Assembly (NCBI RefSeq): GCF_007004735.1
Contig: NZ_SSNL01000006.1
Coordinates: 372,001-436,000, forward strand
Source: Salinigranum halophilum
GTDB taxonomy: Archaea; Halobacteriota; Halobacteria; Halobacteriales; Haloferacaceae
DNA length: 64,000 bases
Direction: 5' to 3'
This document shows positions 18,962 through 28,379 of the stretch, piece after piece. Under the pieces are notes generated by a model that worked only from the letters and a program-made list of their open reading frames with translations, was not told where the DNA came from and searched no databases. Every line of letters begins with the position of its first letter. The first letter of the stretch is position 1. The position numbers and the translations under genes were made by a program.

Positions 18962-20686
18962 TCAGTCATCGCGCTCCTCCGATCCAGGCTGTTCCGAAGA
19001 GACGGAGTCGTTCGAGACAGGGTTCGAATTCGACCTGAGGTCGCTCCACAGAGACTCCCAGTCAGCAGTGTCGCTGTCGTGGAGACCCTGAGAGTCTGCA
19101 CCGTCATTGAGTCCTGGTTCACGATGGCGATCGGGGAGTGCGGATGCATCCGCCCAATTGTCCATGCTGTCAGAAACTCGGGTCGTATCCGACCCGTCAG
19201 CCACGTCGTCCACCCCCGAGCGAATCTCGTTTCCTCCCCGAGAAGCAGTTACCTCAATGCCGTCTGCAGCGTCCACCGTCGAGGTCCACCGACTGGAGTG
19301 CTCAGTCGTATCCAGTCGTGAGGTCGTAGCACTCGAGCTGAATCGCTCGCGTAGTGACGACGCACTCGACCGGAGGCCGCTCCCGAGACGGTACCCCCGC
19401 GACGACGCGCCCCCAGAGTCGAGAAGCAGTTGTCCATCGCTTCTGATCGGCGGTTCGTCACGAAGACCGCGAGTGGCGTTCCGACCAGTCTGTGCGGCGG
19501 TCGCGCCGTGGGTAGCCAGTTGTGCTGCTCGCTCACGCGCTCGCAGCCCTGAGGCGTGTCGGGACATATTCTCGGCGACGAAGAAAATCGCGCCAGCCTG
19601 CCAGACCAGGATGAACGGCGAAACAACGGCGACGACAGGGATTACCAGCGCGGTGAGCCACTGTCCGAACCCATCGAACGAGACCGTCGCAGAGCGTCCG
19701 AGCAAACCGCCGAGACGAAACAAGAGTGCGACCGGGATGACCATGAACAGAAACGGGACGTAGAAGCTCGCCAGTCGCTGTGCGAATCGCGAACTGTATC
19801 GGAACGGTCCGACGCCAGGAATCCAACAGACCATCAACAGCGGCATCCCCAGGACGAATCCATAGAGGACCAGCTGTCGGATGAAATAAATGAGTGCGAT
19901 CAGGATGAATATCACCAGATCAACGCTCAAGGAGACGAGGATACCCAGGAGTCCAATACTCGAAAACGAGAGCGTCTGGAACAGCGAAATAGAAGAAAGA
20001 TCGGGTATGATGAATCGCGCCAGCTGGTCAGTGAGTTGCAGCGAGAAGGCTGCAATCCACCACCACGAGAGGACGCCCAGCAACCCGACGAATGCTCGGC
20101 GCTTCAGATGTGCGCGATGAAAGCCGCTGAACAGGTGACTCGTCGATTCGAGGAGGATAACCACCCCGACAGCCAACCCGAACACCAACAGCGCGAGCGG
20201 AATCACCGTCTCCCAGTAATACGCGTGAATCGCGTCCCACGGAGCCGTCTGTGGCTCGCCGAAGACCGTCTCTGGATGGGGTGTCGAGACGAGCAACTGG
20301 AGGAGGCCGTGGACGTGATTCTCGATTAGCCCCTCGACCGGCGAAAAGAGGGTCGTCAAGAGGCTCGTCAACCCCTCGACGATCGCCTCACTGAGAGCCC
20401 CACCGTCGGTTCCGTCGCTTGCACGACCACCAGAACCGGTTGGCGAGCTGTTCGTTGGAGTGGAGTTTGTTTGCTGTGCCCGTACGGGGCGGGTTAGAAC
20501 TCCGAACGTGACAAGGCCAATCCAGAGACAGACTCGAACACGTGAGCGAGCACAGGCGAGGAGTCGCGAGTACCATACTGGACAGCTGTGACGAATCGAC
20601 AGCGGCGGTCGGTACCGACTACTCAGCGATCGAGCGCTCGATAGAGTAGCGTTCCCTCTCGAACAGGTGTCGATTAGAACGTGCAA
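18962..20686 (-). CDS. VirB6/TrbL-like polytopic conjugation protein
   Basis: About 574 residues. An N-terminal signal-like helix ends near VRAQQ, and several strong hydrophobic segments follow between residues about 150 and 380. The last 180 residues are polar, Ser/Asp-rich and probably disordered. Length, helix density and operon position fit VirB6/TrbL channel proteins. No ATG is available. A TTG overlapping the stop of the pilin-like gene, with GGTGG just upstream, is the likely start. Assignment rests on architecture and context, not on a clear motif. Confidence 0.65.
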   Translation of the reverse strand: MHVLIDTCSRGNATLSSARSLSSRYRPPLSIRHSCPVWYSRLLACARSRVRVCLWIGLVTFGVLTRPVRAQQTNSTPTNSSPTGSGGRASDGTDGGALSEAIVEGLTSLLTTLFSPVEGLIENHVHGLLQLLVSTPHPETVFGEPQTAPWDAIHAYYWETVIPLALLVFGLAVGVVILLESTSHLFSGFHRAHLKRRAFVGLLGVLSWWWIAAFSLQLTDQLARFIIPDLSSISLFQTLSFSSIGLLGILVSLSVDLVIFILIALIYFIRQLVLYGFVLGMPLLMVCWIPGVGPFRYSSRFAQRLASFYVPFLFMVIPVALLFRLGGLLGRSATVSFDGFGQWLTALVIPVVAVVSPFILVWQAGAIFFVAENMSRHASGLRARERAAQLATHGATAAQTGRNATRGLRDEPPIRSDGQLLLDSGGASSRGYRLGSGLRSSASSLRERFSSSATTSRLDTTEHSSRWTSTVDAADGIEVTASRGGNEIRSGVDDVADGSDTTRVSDSMDNWADASALPDRHREPGLNDGADSQGLHDSDTADWESLWSDLRSNSNPVSNDSVSSEQPGSEERDD

Positions 20687-21108
20687 CTCGCACCACCTGC
20701 AACGATCGAGTTCAGAATGAACTGGATGATGACGGTCCCAAGCGGTGCGACGACGACACCCCAGACGATGCCCTGGTTCCGCAGTTCTTTGATCTCGCGT
20801 TTGTGATCTGAACGCCGAACGACCGACAACCCAACAGTCGCACCGAGTGCGACGACGCCGCCAATGAGCGGCCCGCCGAACTGGATCACGGTGAAGATAT
20901 TCATGACCGTCTCTGCGAGGGCGGTCTCACAAAGCGACGCTCCGGTCGACTGTGCGAGTACTGGATCGGAAAGCAAGATGACTCCGAACAGCCCGAGCCC
21001 TACCTTCCCACTCGTGATGAGACTCCACTGACGAGAGTGGCTTTCGAGCGATCCGGCAAGGCGAGACTGCAGAAGCCGCCACATCTTCGAATCCAACCCA
21101 GGAATCAT
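20674..21108 (-). CDS. VirB2-like pilin/secretion subunit
   Basis: 144 residues from the ATG at 21108, chosen because GAGGAGG lies 6 nt upstream. A signal peptide ends at about VLAQSTG. Two hydrophobic helices (about 75-97 and 117-137) are separated by the basic loop RRSDHKREIKE, the VirB2/TrbC pilin arrangement, and the protein ends in a Cys-containing tail. It is the first gene of the four-gene secretion operon and overlaps the next by 13 nt. The function is inferred from size, topology and position. Confidence 0.6.
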   Translation of the reverse strand: MIPGLDSKMWRLLQSRLAGSLESHSRQWSLITSGKVGLGLFGVILLSDPVLAQSTGASLCETALAETVMNIFTVIQFGGPLIGGVVALGATVGLSVVRRSDHKREIKELRNQGIVWGVVVAPLGTVIIQFILNSIVAGGASCTF

Positions 21109-21405
21109 TGGCTTCCTCCTCGACCACTGTGTTCTACCACAACAGACTCGCTCGAACCGCACGGTTGCTCGTGTGACTGAGCGTGCGGTACCATGGATCT
21201 ACTGCGACGATATGCGGTTGCACAGGCAATCGGAACACCCGTACGGAACTGTCTCCGGTTCATCGAGGCGGGTTGGCGGCGGTATCTGATTTAAACCTGC
21301 GCGTGGAGCAGTACGCCCCTCTCGATCGAGACGTCCGGTGTCGTGCAGTTGGGTGCCGAGCGGGTGAGTAGAGGCGCAAACGATGGCGGTGAGCCATCGA
21401 ACCTT

Positions 21406-21779
21406 CCCCCCCCATCATCGATGTGTAAGTCCCCACGAGAGGGTGGGGGGGTGAAAGAGCCAAACACTGTCGAAAGGCTATCATCAACCGATGTGACAGG
21501 GAAGAGACCCAGCATCTGCCGATTTCTCATCCGTCATGCGGAGAACTATTGTCTGACGACTTTTTATATAATTACTGTTAGTATCAGGTCTGTAGTATCA
21601 AATGGGTGAGAGAAAAGAGATGACTCTCCTCGATCACATTACCGAGGGCTATTCACACCACCGTTCACCGTCGTTGTTCTCTCTCCCATCCGATATCGTC
21701 TGTTTCACCGTCTCACGGACGAGGTTTTCAGCGTCCATTTCCCCGTCTCTCGGCGGTTTACACATCGATGACAGGGGGA
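21406..21779. repeat. Inverted pair of divergent origin-box-like sequences
   Basis: A C run followed by ATCATCGATGTGTAA (21406-21428) is mirrored by TTTACACATCGATGACAGGGGG (21757-21778, given here in two parts: TTTACACATCGATG then ACAGGGGG). The core (ACACATCGATG) differs from the orc1-linked boxes, so a different initiator or partitioning protein may bind. The left copy is followed by a CCCCAC/GTGGGG hairpin. The rest of 21163-21890 shows no gene. Confidence 0.5.
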
Positions 21780-21890
21780 GTGGGTGCGCCGTCCGACAGC
21801 GACGCATCCAGAGAGACAAGACGCACGTCGTGATGCGCTCGAGACAGGTGGACAGCCCCGTCTATCAGAGACATTCCTTGTCTGATCTGA

Positions 21891-22382
21891 TCACTCCCGG
21901 TAGTGAAGGGTAGCACCAGTCGTCTCGTAGTCCTCGTTCGTGAGATACTGCGAGTGGGGCGTGTCATGGCTTTCGTCGGGAAGTTGGTATCCGACGGTGA
22001 CGCGCCCATCAACGGTCGAGAGCGTCGCGTGGTCATCGTAGAACGTGGCGTTGCGGTGGTTGTACTCGCAGAACGGCGTCCTGAACGTCGGCAAAGACGC
22101 CGAGTCCCCTTGCATCCACTTCGCCAGAGTGCTCTTGAGGGCATCAACAGCACGGTCGCGTGCAGACTGCACGTGGTTGCTGTGCAGCTCCGTTCGGTCA
22201 CGGACGTCGCTGTACGTCTCTTCGTGGAGTACGCTCTTGCGAGTCTCGACCCACTCGCCGTCGTACGCTACGTCGACGACGTAGTTCGCAGCGTCAAGGA
22301 ACTGTCGGATCGTCTCGTGAAGAAGGTCCGCGTCGCGCTCGTCGACGTCAAGTTTGACGGGAACAGTACGACGGACCTCCAT
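21891..22382 (-). pseudogene. N-terminal fragment of IS200/IS605-family TnpB (OrfB)
   Basis: 163 residues starting MEVRRTVPVKLDVDERDADL and running through the N-terminal helical region typical of haloarchaeal TnpB/IS1341 proteins (VQSARDRAVDALKSTLAKW). It ends at LHYRE, where intact proteins continue for some 250 residues with the RuvC-like nuclease and zinc ribbon. It therefore lacks the catalytic part and cannot act as an RNA-guided nuclease. Confidence 0.75.
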
Positions 22383-22470
22383 ACAACATCACAATACATA
22401 CTATGTGCTTAAGAGATACGGGAATCAGCCTGCTATCGTAGAGCGTATCGTTCACAAGTGTCAGTTTCCT

Positions 22471-22490
22471 CCTGCGCCTAAAGGCGCAGG
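22471..22490. repeat. Hairpin upstream of the TnpB fragment
   Basis: CCTGCGCC-TAAA-GGCGCAGG is a perfect 8-bp stem. Such short stem-loops mark the ends of IS200/IS605 elements and it lies near the expected upstream end of the TnpB fragment. Confidence 0.55.
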
Positions 22491-22508
22491 TATCCACCTC
22501 GTATCTCT

Positions 22509-22628
22509 ATGAGGGCGCGATTTGATAGCGTATACATTCGCTCAGAACTCGAGCGCATCGGCCAGCAACTCGACAACCCACTCACCGTCTTCTTGATTGG
22601 CGGAGGATCAATGGCGTTTCGCGGACTA
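22509..22628 (+). pseudogene. N-terminal fragment of a DUF6036-like nucleotidyltransferase
   Basis: The first 40 residues (MRARFDSVYIRSELERIGQQ, then VFLIGGGSMAFRGL) match the start of haloarchaeal nucleotidyltransferase-fold proteins of toxin-antitoxin type, including the GGGSMAFRGL glycine motif. The following catalytic Asp motif is missing and the frame runs into unrelated sequence ending at 22697. Confidence 0.5.
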
Positions 22629-22672
22629 AACCAGGAATCGATACCGACGGGAGTGCGAAAAATTCTGGTGGC

Positions 22673-22793
22673 TCACTCGTCTTCGAGTGCGGCGTAGATC
22701 TCTGCGTGGCGGCGTCGGTCAAGTGTCCCCATCTCGAGGGCGATCTGGTGGCGGTCGGCGTCACTCTCGGCTGCCTGATACCGCTCGTATAGT
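22673..22793 (-). pseudogene. C-terminal fragment of an unidentified protein
   Basis: The reverse strand reads ERYQAAESDADRHQIALEMG, then TLDRRRHAEIYAALEDE and a stop at 22673. The composition is that of a real haloarchaeal coding end, but a stop lies just upstream, so only the tail survives. It abuts the nucleotidyltransferase fragment on the other strand, marking a deletion junction. Confidence 0.4.
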
Positions 22794-22913
22794 CAGCGAA
22801 CTTCTTACTGTCGTCGAGGAATCAGTACTGGACACCATCTCTGTATCTGAAAGACTCATTAGGCCCCGAAATCAAGTTGGTCTCCCCTCAAACTGGGCTG
22901 ACACCTGCATAAG

Positions 22914-23384
22914 CTACGTCTGCTCGTCAACGTCGAGCGCACCGATCGAATCGAGGTATTCGCGTATCTCGACGACGAACGTTCGGTACCGTTCGAGGTC
23001 TTGCAATGCGTTGTAGACCACGTCGTGGTCGATAATTCGTCCGTACGTGTGCGCAAGGACGTTTCGAAAGCGGGCACCCTGCGCCATCTGGCCAGCAGTT
23101 TTTGATGAGAGGATACCGATTTCGTCGAGTGCTCGCATCGATGCTGGATTGCTTCGTGGTGGCTGTCCACGCTCGTGCTTGACGAGTTCTTCACCGATGT
23201 CGATCGCTGCCTCTGTCATTTTCACGAACCGACGTTCGACGATATCTTGCGTATCCGGGTCGTGTTTTTACTCCTCTCGAGTGAGCTGTTGCTTGCGAGC
23301 GAGTGTCCCAAGACTCTCCTCAATTGTCTCAACAGCAACGAGAATACGATTGAGGCGGTCTGCTGGGAACACGTCGTCAGTCAT
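22914..23384 (-). pseudogene. hepT: HepT-type HEPN toxin gene interrupted by an in-frame stop
   Basis: The ATG at 23384 overlaps the mntA stop (ATGA). The frame reads MTDDVFPADRLNRILVAVE through LTREE, hits TAA at 23268-23270, then continues without a shift as KHDPDTQDIVERRFVKM to the normal end. The HEPN RNase motif RNVLAHTYG (Rx4HxY) is intact downstream. A Tyr codon (TAC or TAT) changing to TAA would explain the stop. A 103-residue C-terminal product from an internal start at 23225 is possible but would lack the first helix. Confidence 0.75.
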
Positions 23385-23869
23385 CGCTCATCGTCATGCC
23401 CATCGGTTGCTGTGACGGCAGAACCACCGAGATGGTCATCAATCTTTGCGAGTGCACTGTCGAAGCGCTCGCGTGGAGATTTGTCGGTCGATGATGTGTC
23501 AGTCACTCGCCGTTGGAGGTCCTCGGCATGGGCCACATCGCCGACAAGCAGAACTCCTTCTTCGAAGACTGACGTAGCAACGTGTGGTGAGAGTGTGTGG
23601 ATGTCCACGAGGTCTACGTCGTCCGTTCCGAGTGCATCGATTAAATCCGCACTGAGGCCGAAAAACGCGTCGTTGTACGCGGGGTCCTCACGGTCGATCA
23701 TCTCAAGTTCCACTGCGATATCGATATCACTCGTTGGATGTGTCGTTTCCGTGGCGTAGGAACCGAAGAGGAGTGCGCATTGCACCGAATGCTCCTGTAG
23801 AATCGCTCGAAGTGTCTCGAGCGGAAGGGAGTCATCGATGTCTGCTGACTCAACGGTTCTCATCATCAT
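23381..23869 (-). CDS. mntA: MntA-type nucleotidyltransferase antitoxin
   Basis: About 162 residues from the ATG at 23869. The minimal nucleotidyltransferase signature is clear: GSYATETTHPTSDIDIAVE (GS...DxD) plus a later Asp in DVDLVDIHTL. In MntA/HepT systems this enzyme AMPylates the HEPN toxin to silence it. A TATA box (TTTATATG, minus strand, about 23888-23895) lies 25 bp upstream. Its toxin partner carries a nonsense codon, so the pair is probably inactive. The IS6 element begins 45 bp upstream. Confidence 0.82.
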   Translation of the reverse strand: MMMRTVESADIDDSLPLETLRAILQEHSVQCALLFGSYATETTHPTSDIDIAVELEMIDREDPAYNDAFFGLSADLIDALGTDDVDLVDIHTLSPHVATSVFEEGVLLVGDVAHAEDLQRRVTDTSSTDKSPRERFDSALAKIDDHLGGSAVTATDGHDDER

Positions 23870-23931
23870 GACCCACGTGCCTGTGTCATATAAAGCCTCA
23901 GTCACTCCGGTGGGGTCGTGTTAAGTTAGGA

Positions 23932-24597
23932 ATGAGGCGGTTGATGTTCGAATGTTCTATGCCCGAAATCAACCGCCTCAGTCGAAACACCGAGTGGATT
24001 GACTTGGAATTTGTGGAGCGACAGCGGACACCCGAGTTCGCGATTCAAGTGGGTATTCAGCTCCATCTTGCTGGTCTCTCGCTTTCGAACACCAAACAAT
24101 ATCTTGAGAGGTTGGGTGTCGAACGAAGCCGAACTGCGATTCACGACTGGGTTCGGAAAGCCGGTCTACAGCCCGACAGTGACGTCTCTCCGAATCAAAT
24201 CGCGGTTGACGAGACGGTGATTCGCGTCAACGGCCAGCGCCACTGGCTGTTCGCTGCAGTCGATCCCGACACGAACCAATTCCTCCACGTTCGGCTGTTT
24301 CAGACGCGTACAACGCAACTCACCGTGCTGTTTCTTCGTGAACTCCGTGAGAAACAGCACCTCTCAAACACCACGTTTTTGATCGATGATGCGGCTCATC
24401 TCAAAGCTACACTTGATCGACTCGGCCTCCGATTTCGCGTGAACTGCCATGGAAATCGGAACAGTGTCGAACGTGTCTTTCATAAGGTAAAACGACGAAC
24501 CTATTCATTTTCAAATACGTTTTCGAACGCACGGTTGCCGACCGTGGATTCGTGGCTCAAAGCCTTCGCCGTCTGGTGGAATCGATGCCAAAGTTAA
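23932..24597 (+). CDS. IS6-family transposase, copy 1
   Basis: 221 residues from the first ATG, or 212 from the ATG at 23959 (MPEINRLS), which is the likelier start. An N-terminal HTH (LSLSNTKQYLERLGVERSR) precedes a DDE catalytic core: Asp in AVDETVIRV, Asp in FLIDDAAHLK, Glu in NSVERVF. The gene looks intact. By eye it differs from copy 2 at about 32 of 221 residues, so the copies are not recent duplicates of each other. Confidence 0.88.
   Translation: MRRLMFECSMPEINRLSRNTEWIDLEFVERQRTPEFAIQVGIQLHLAGLSLSNTKQYLERLGVERSRTAIHDWVRKAGLQPDSDVSPNQIAVDETVIRVNGQRHWLFAAVDPDTNQFLHVRLFQTRTTQLTVLFLRELREKQHLSNTTFLIDDAAHLKATLDRLGLRFRVNCHGNRNSVERVFHKVKRRTYSFSNTFSNARLPTVDSWLKAFAVWWNRCQS
23933..23980 (+). 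promoter_or_regulatory. Hairpin over the IS6 transposase start, copy 1
   Basis: TGAGGCGGTTGAT (23933-23945) pairs perfectly with ATCAACCGCCTCA (23968-23980). The loop carries the likely start codon at 23959. In copy 2 the arms (53962-53974 and 53997-54009) change together at one base pair, supporting a conserved RNA structure that could limit transposase translation from read-through messages. Confidence 0.55.
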
Positions 24598-24604
24598 CAC
24601 GACC

Positions 24605-25491
24605 GTTTATATTTCCGCGTCGCCCAACTCATTTGATTCGGCTGCAGGCCTCGCTGATGGAGTAGAACTCAAGCTAGACTGGGCGCACGCAGCCGAGCTC
24701 GGCGAAAAAACGCTGTCCGATCGGTGTCATCAACAAGAGGTCCCGACTGAAGCTATCAAGAGTGTCCACCTGCCCCCAGGCAAGGACAAACGACACGGGA
24801 TGTCGATCGCCCCCGGAAATATCGGGAGAATCACGGACTGTACCCACAACGCCTTCGGCGACGAACTCTCTCCGGAGTGGCTCACTGTCCACTCGGCCCG
24901 TCGATTCGGCTATCGAGATCACGTCAAGCGACTCGCGAATATCACTGAACTGACTGGATACTCGATCGCCATGGAGAACACGCCGGACAGCTCGTACTTT
25001 CACGCACCTGAAGAACTCGCCGTGTTTGCCCTCTTGAGCGTGACCGTCGATCAGCTTGGAGAGACACATCTACTCGTCGATACGGCACACGTCGACAGCG
25101 ATAGACGACGGTACGCCGTCGACGAGACAGTGATTACTAAAATCGTTGATCGAATGGGGCCCGAACTGGCCGACCGGCTGGAGGCCGAACTTCGGGAATT
25201 CGTGGGCCACAATCTGGCCGAGGCTAAGGAGACGCTTCCACGGAGCGATCCGTGGCGCCCTGTACTGACAACGCTGTTCGCTGTCGGTGGGTCCCGTGTT
25301 CGGGCACTCCATCTGAACGACCCGGAATCGGACGGACTCCCAGACGTTGGACACGAAAGCGCCGACGGATTGGATCACGTCCTTCGGTACTGCTGTGAGC
25401 CGAGGTTGTGGTCGTGCTCGAAGCCGGTCCTGCGACGAATGCCGAGATTCGCGAGGTCGTTCACTGGCTACGCAACAGGATGGAACGGTAG
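24605..25491 (+). pseudogene. Xylose-isomerase-like TIM-barrel protein, 5'-truncated and frameshifted
   Basis: The frame is open from the IS junction (VYISASPNSFDSAAGLADGV) and continues through YSIAMENTPDS, LLVDTAHV and ALHLNDP, the metal-ligand signatures of sugar-phosphate isomerase/epimerase TIM barrels. Near 25395 the reading shifts and the natural end is EVVVVLEAGPATNAEIREVV and ten more residues to TAG at 25489-25491 in another frame. The N-terminal strand is lost to the IS. It therefore carries two independent lesions. Confidence 0.65.
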
Positions 25492-25514
25492 TGCAAGCGC
25501 CACCAGAACTGTCA

Positions 25515-26866
25515 TCACCCCTGTTCGGCTAACACCGCTTCCGCTCTCCGACGGAGAGCAGGATGTGGACTGGTTTCTGTTCGTTGCTCTGCAACCATCT
25601 CGAAGGCACGGTCGATATCACAGCCCTGTTGAATCCCAATAGCTGCTGCAGCAACGGCGACGCTCCGGGAGGCACCCGCCGAGCAGTGAATGAGAACCCT
25701 TTCACCAGACCGGAGATTCTCAAGTGTCGCACGGACGGCTCGCTCGAACGTCTCTCGATCGTTCTGTGGGCCGTCTTTCATCGGGAGCTTAGTCACGTCG
25801 ATTCCAGGTGGATACCCTCTATCGGGGTCTCCGTACGTAAGAGAGACGATGGTAGTAATCTTATGAGTCTGAATCGAGGTTCCATCGCCCGCGTCTTCCA
25901 TCGCGCCGACGAAGAGGTTGTCTGCAATGCGGTCCATAAGACGTTCCTCCTTCCGCCTAAGGGTGTGTAAATGTGCCCGAATGCTGAGCGTCCCTACCGA
26001 TCGAACGTCTTCAACAGGAGCGCGCTGTTCTCTGAAGTACTCTCGGACCGGTTGCAACGCCTCGTTGATTCCGGTGGCAACGGCTTGCTTGAGGTCGGCG
26101 GGATGGAGGTCACCACTGCGGAAATCCTCAACGAGTTGTGCGGGACGGTCGTAGTGGACGTTACCACCGTATTTTGCCGGCCGCGTCACGTGGCACTCTC
26201 CAAGTTGTGGGAATCCGAAGTGGGTCGCGTACTCGAGGACCGGATTCTGCTCCACTGCGTCTGGTGGACAGTAGGCCTGTTCGATGGCTTGTGTCACCTG
26301 CTCCGGGGAAGCCCATAGCTCTATTCTCGATTTCTCGGCCGCGTGCGTCCTTTCGGCGTCTGGACCGGTACTCAGTGGGGTGAACAGGAAACAAACCTGT
26401 TCTCCGCCCAGTTGCGGGAGCAACTCTCGAGTGAGCATGTAGACGTGACGCTGGTCGCTTCCACCCAGAGCGAGGTCGACGTTCAGATGCTCACAGTCGA
26501 GCGACTGCATGACCGGGTACGTGAGCGAACCGAGTGTCGGGGCGTCACCACGGACCACTTCCGACGCCGCACGCTCCACACGATTTCCCGTCACCATCCC
26601 AAGCGCACGGTATAGGTCGTCAATGTACGCTTCCAAGCGCTGGAAACTACTTCCCCGGACGAACGAGGCGTCGTCAAGACCGAGCAGTTCGAACACGGTC
26701 TGGTAGACCCCGGCGCGGCAGTCCATCTCCCCCCATGGATACTTCTCGTCGTCCAGGTAGGCGTGGAGATTAGCGAGCAACACGGTGTGGTCAAACCCGT
26801 GACCGAACAATCCAACTGCTTCTCGATCAGTCGGTAGTGGCCGAGATGTGGCGGTCCAGTGGGCAC
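25515..26866 (-). pseudogene. TyrRS/TrpRS-like domain fused to a dual-specificity phosphatase, frameshifted
   Basis: GTG at 26866 with GGAGG five bases upstream begins VPTGPPHLGHYRLIEKQLD, a class I aminoacyl-tRNA synthetase HIGH motif (HLGH). About one base is missing near 26812, after which the frame continues FGHGFDHTVLLANLHAYLDD, then LALGGSDQRHVYMLTREL and QAYCPPDAVEQNPVLEY, all TyrRS-like. The KMSKS loop is degenerate (HAAEKSRI). The last ~140 residues are a dual-specificity phosphatase with HCSAGASRS (Cx5R) and general-acid Asp in MKDGPQND. One indel restores a full protein of about 450 residues. The function is unknown and a plain synthetase is unlikely. Confidence 0.7.
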
Positions 26867-27104
26867 AACCCTCCGGTAGGATTGAGGAAAGTCTTGATTA
26901 CAGACGTCTCAGAACTCCTCTTCAGTGACAATTTCTGTCGTGTAATTTGATAAGTGGTTAGGACTCATTGACTTCTGCCGGTAAGAGAGTGGTTGATTCA
27001 CCCGCACGTTGCTCCCACTGTGGGATCCTGGGATACCATTCGGTCGCGCTCCAAACCCAGGAACGCACCGTACAAATTTAGCCACGAGCGTCACAAACAT
27101 AACT

Positions 27105-27356
27105 ATGCCAGCGACATCAGGCGCCTCTCACGGGGCAGCCGCGTTCGTGACCCTCATCACCGGTACGATACTGTCGAAGTTGATCTGGGATCTTGTACCG
27201 CCACTCGGACAGGTATCCTTGTTCGTCATCGGATGGCTACAACGGGTAACTGGGGCAGGCCTTCCCGTGAACGAACAGTTCGCCGGAGCTGCCGTTGTGA
27301 TGGTTGGGTTATCGTTTGTGTGGGGAGTCGTCTATCACCTGGGACGCCACGCGTGA
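27105..27356 (+). CDS. Small two-helix membrane protein
   Basis: 83 residues (MPATSGASHGAAAFVTLITG...). Two hydrophobic helices (about 11-38 and 55-77) surround a short loop with ERVTGAG-like polar residues (seen as QRVTGAGLPVNEQ). The start is the ATG at 27105, about 25-30 bp after AAATTTA. The composition is typical of conserved haloarchaeal small membrane proteins, but no function is known. Confidence 0.6.
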   Translation: MPATSGASHGAAAFVTLITGTILSKLIWDLVPPLGQVSLFVIGWLQRVTGAGLPVNEQFAGAAVVMVGLSFVWGVVYHLGRHA

Positions 27357-28379
27357 GTGGCGTATCCGCTTGAAGAATGTCAGTGTGAGGTGAACGAGAC
27401 ATTATGAATGCGCAGACGAATGTGCAAAGAGGCGCTTGACCGGCGTGTTAGGTTTATACACTGCCAAACATAAACTTCGTGTGAGGACACTCGTTCCGTT
27501 ACCGCTCCTTTACTCCGCTATGTCGTCGTATCGGGACATCAGGGGGGTTGTTGACGAGTAGTTCACACAGCGGCCTCGTCAGCTAGAACATCTGCTCTAA
27601 TCGGACTACCAGATCCCCCCGATGGAGCCACCGTCGATGTCAGGAGACCCCGGATGAGAAGCGAGTAGCACTATTGGTGGGGAGCGCCGACTGTGAGACA
27701 GTGGAACTGTTGATGCTGGAGGCCCCGTCCAGTCGGCCAAGTCCTCGTACTGAGAACCGTGGTTGAATAATCGGTCGAGATATCGAATCAGAATAGTTTC
27801 TATCATTATATTAAACAACAAAACATTATATTTCACGATGGGACCTTGCATTCTCAAGTAATTCTAATTGAATAGTATCTGATTCCAATCAGTTCTAACT
27901 TACAGTTACAGATGTACTGTTGTAACTAGGTTTGGCATTGTCTTTCGCATGTAATCGTTAACCAGACGTAATAATAAAGTTGTATACTATTGTGGTCTTG
28001 GCATATTTAATATCAACCACACAATATGAATGTCCGTGTGCCATATCAATGAGTCGGCCCAGTTCGCGTTTGGAGCCGTGATTTACCATATATGAGATGA
28101 CCCCCGCTGGTATCGCATTTGACTCACCGAGGGTCGGTTCTTCCCATCGTCAATCACGTCGACGTCGTATGCCGCCTCTAGATTCCTGTCTCGTGGTGAC
28201 CCCAATGCTTCCACGGCAGAACACTCTTGATTCTATCTGGTACCTTCGTCCGGGCGTACGCCTTTTGACCGTGCTGCTTAGGCGTGTGATCGAGCGCAAA
28301 AGGAATCGGTACACCAATCAACGTCGAGAGAGCGAGCGTTCGTCAAGAGTCAACGATGTAACTGTATCTCTGAATTGAC
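27357..28379. other. Long intergenic region, partly AT-rich
   Basis: The segment 27760-28060 is unusually AT-rich for this window. The minus strand at about 27606-27830 reads as a degraded coding stretch (IRYLDRLFNHGSQYEDLADW), possibly the start of a decayed transposase. The ORF at 28097-28378 has atypical composition and no supporting features. No gene is called. Confidence 0.4.

Larger units (their letters stand above)
23914..24604 (+). mobile_element. IS6-family insertion sequence, copy 1
   Basis: A 691-bp element bounded by GGTCGTGTTAA at the left and its inverse TTAACACGACC at the right, with one transposase gene. The flanking 8-mers (TCCGGTGG and GTTTATAT) do not match, so there is no target duplication. 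The right junction cuts into a TIM-barrel isomerase gene, which suggests an adjacent deletion after insertion. It is related to copy 2 at 53943 and lies in the same orientation. Confidence 0.85.

Noticed and set aside
28097-28378. 93-residue plus-strand ORF
   Set aside because: Low-complexity Arg/Ser composition, poor codon pattern for this organism and no motif.
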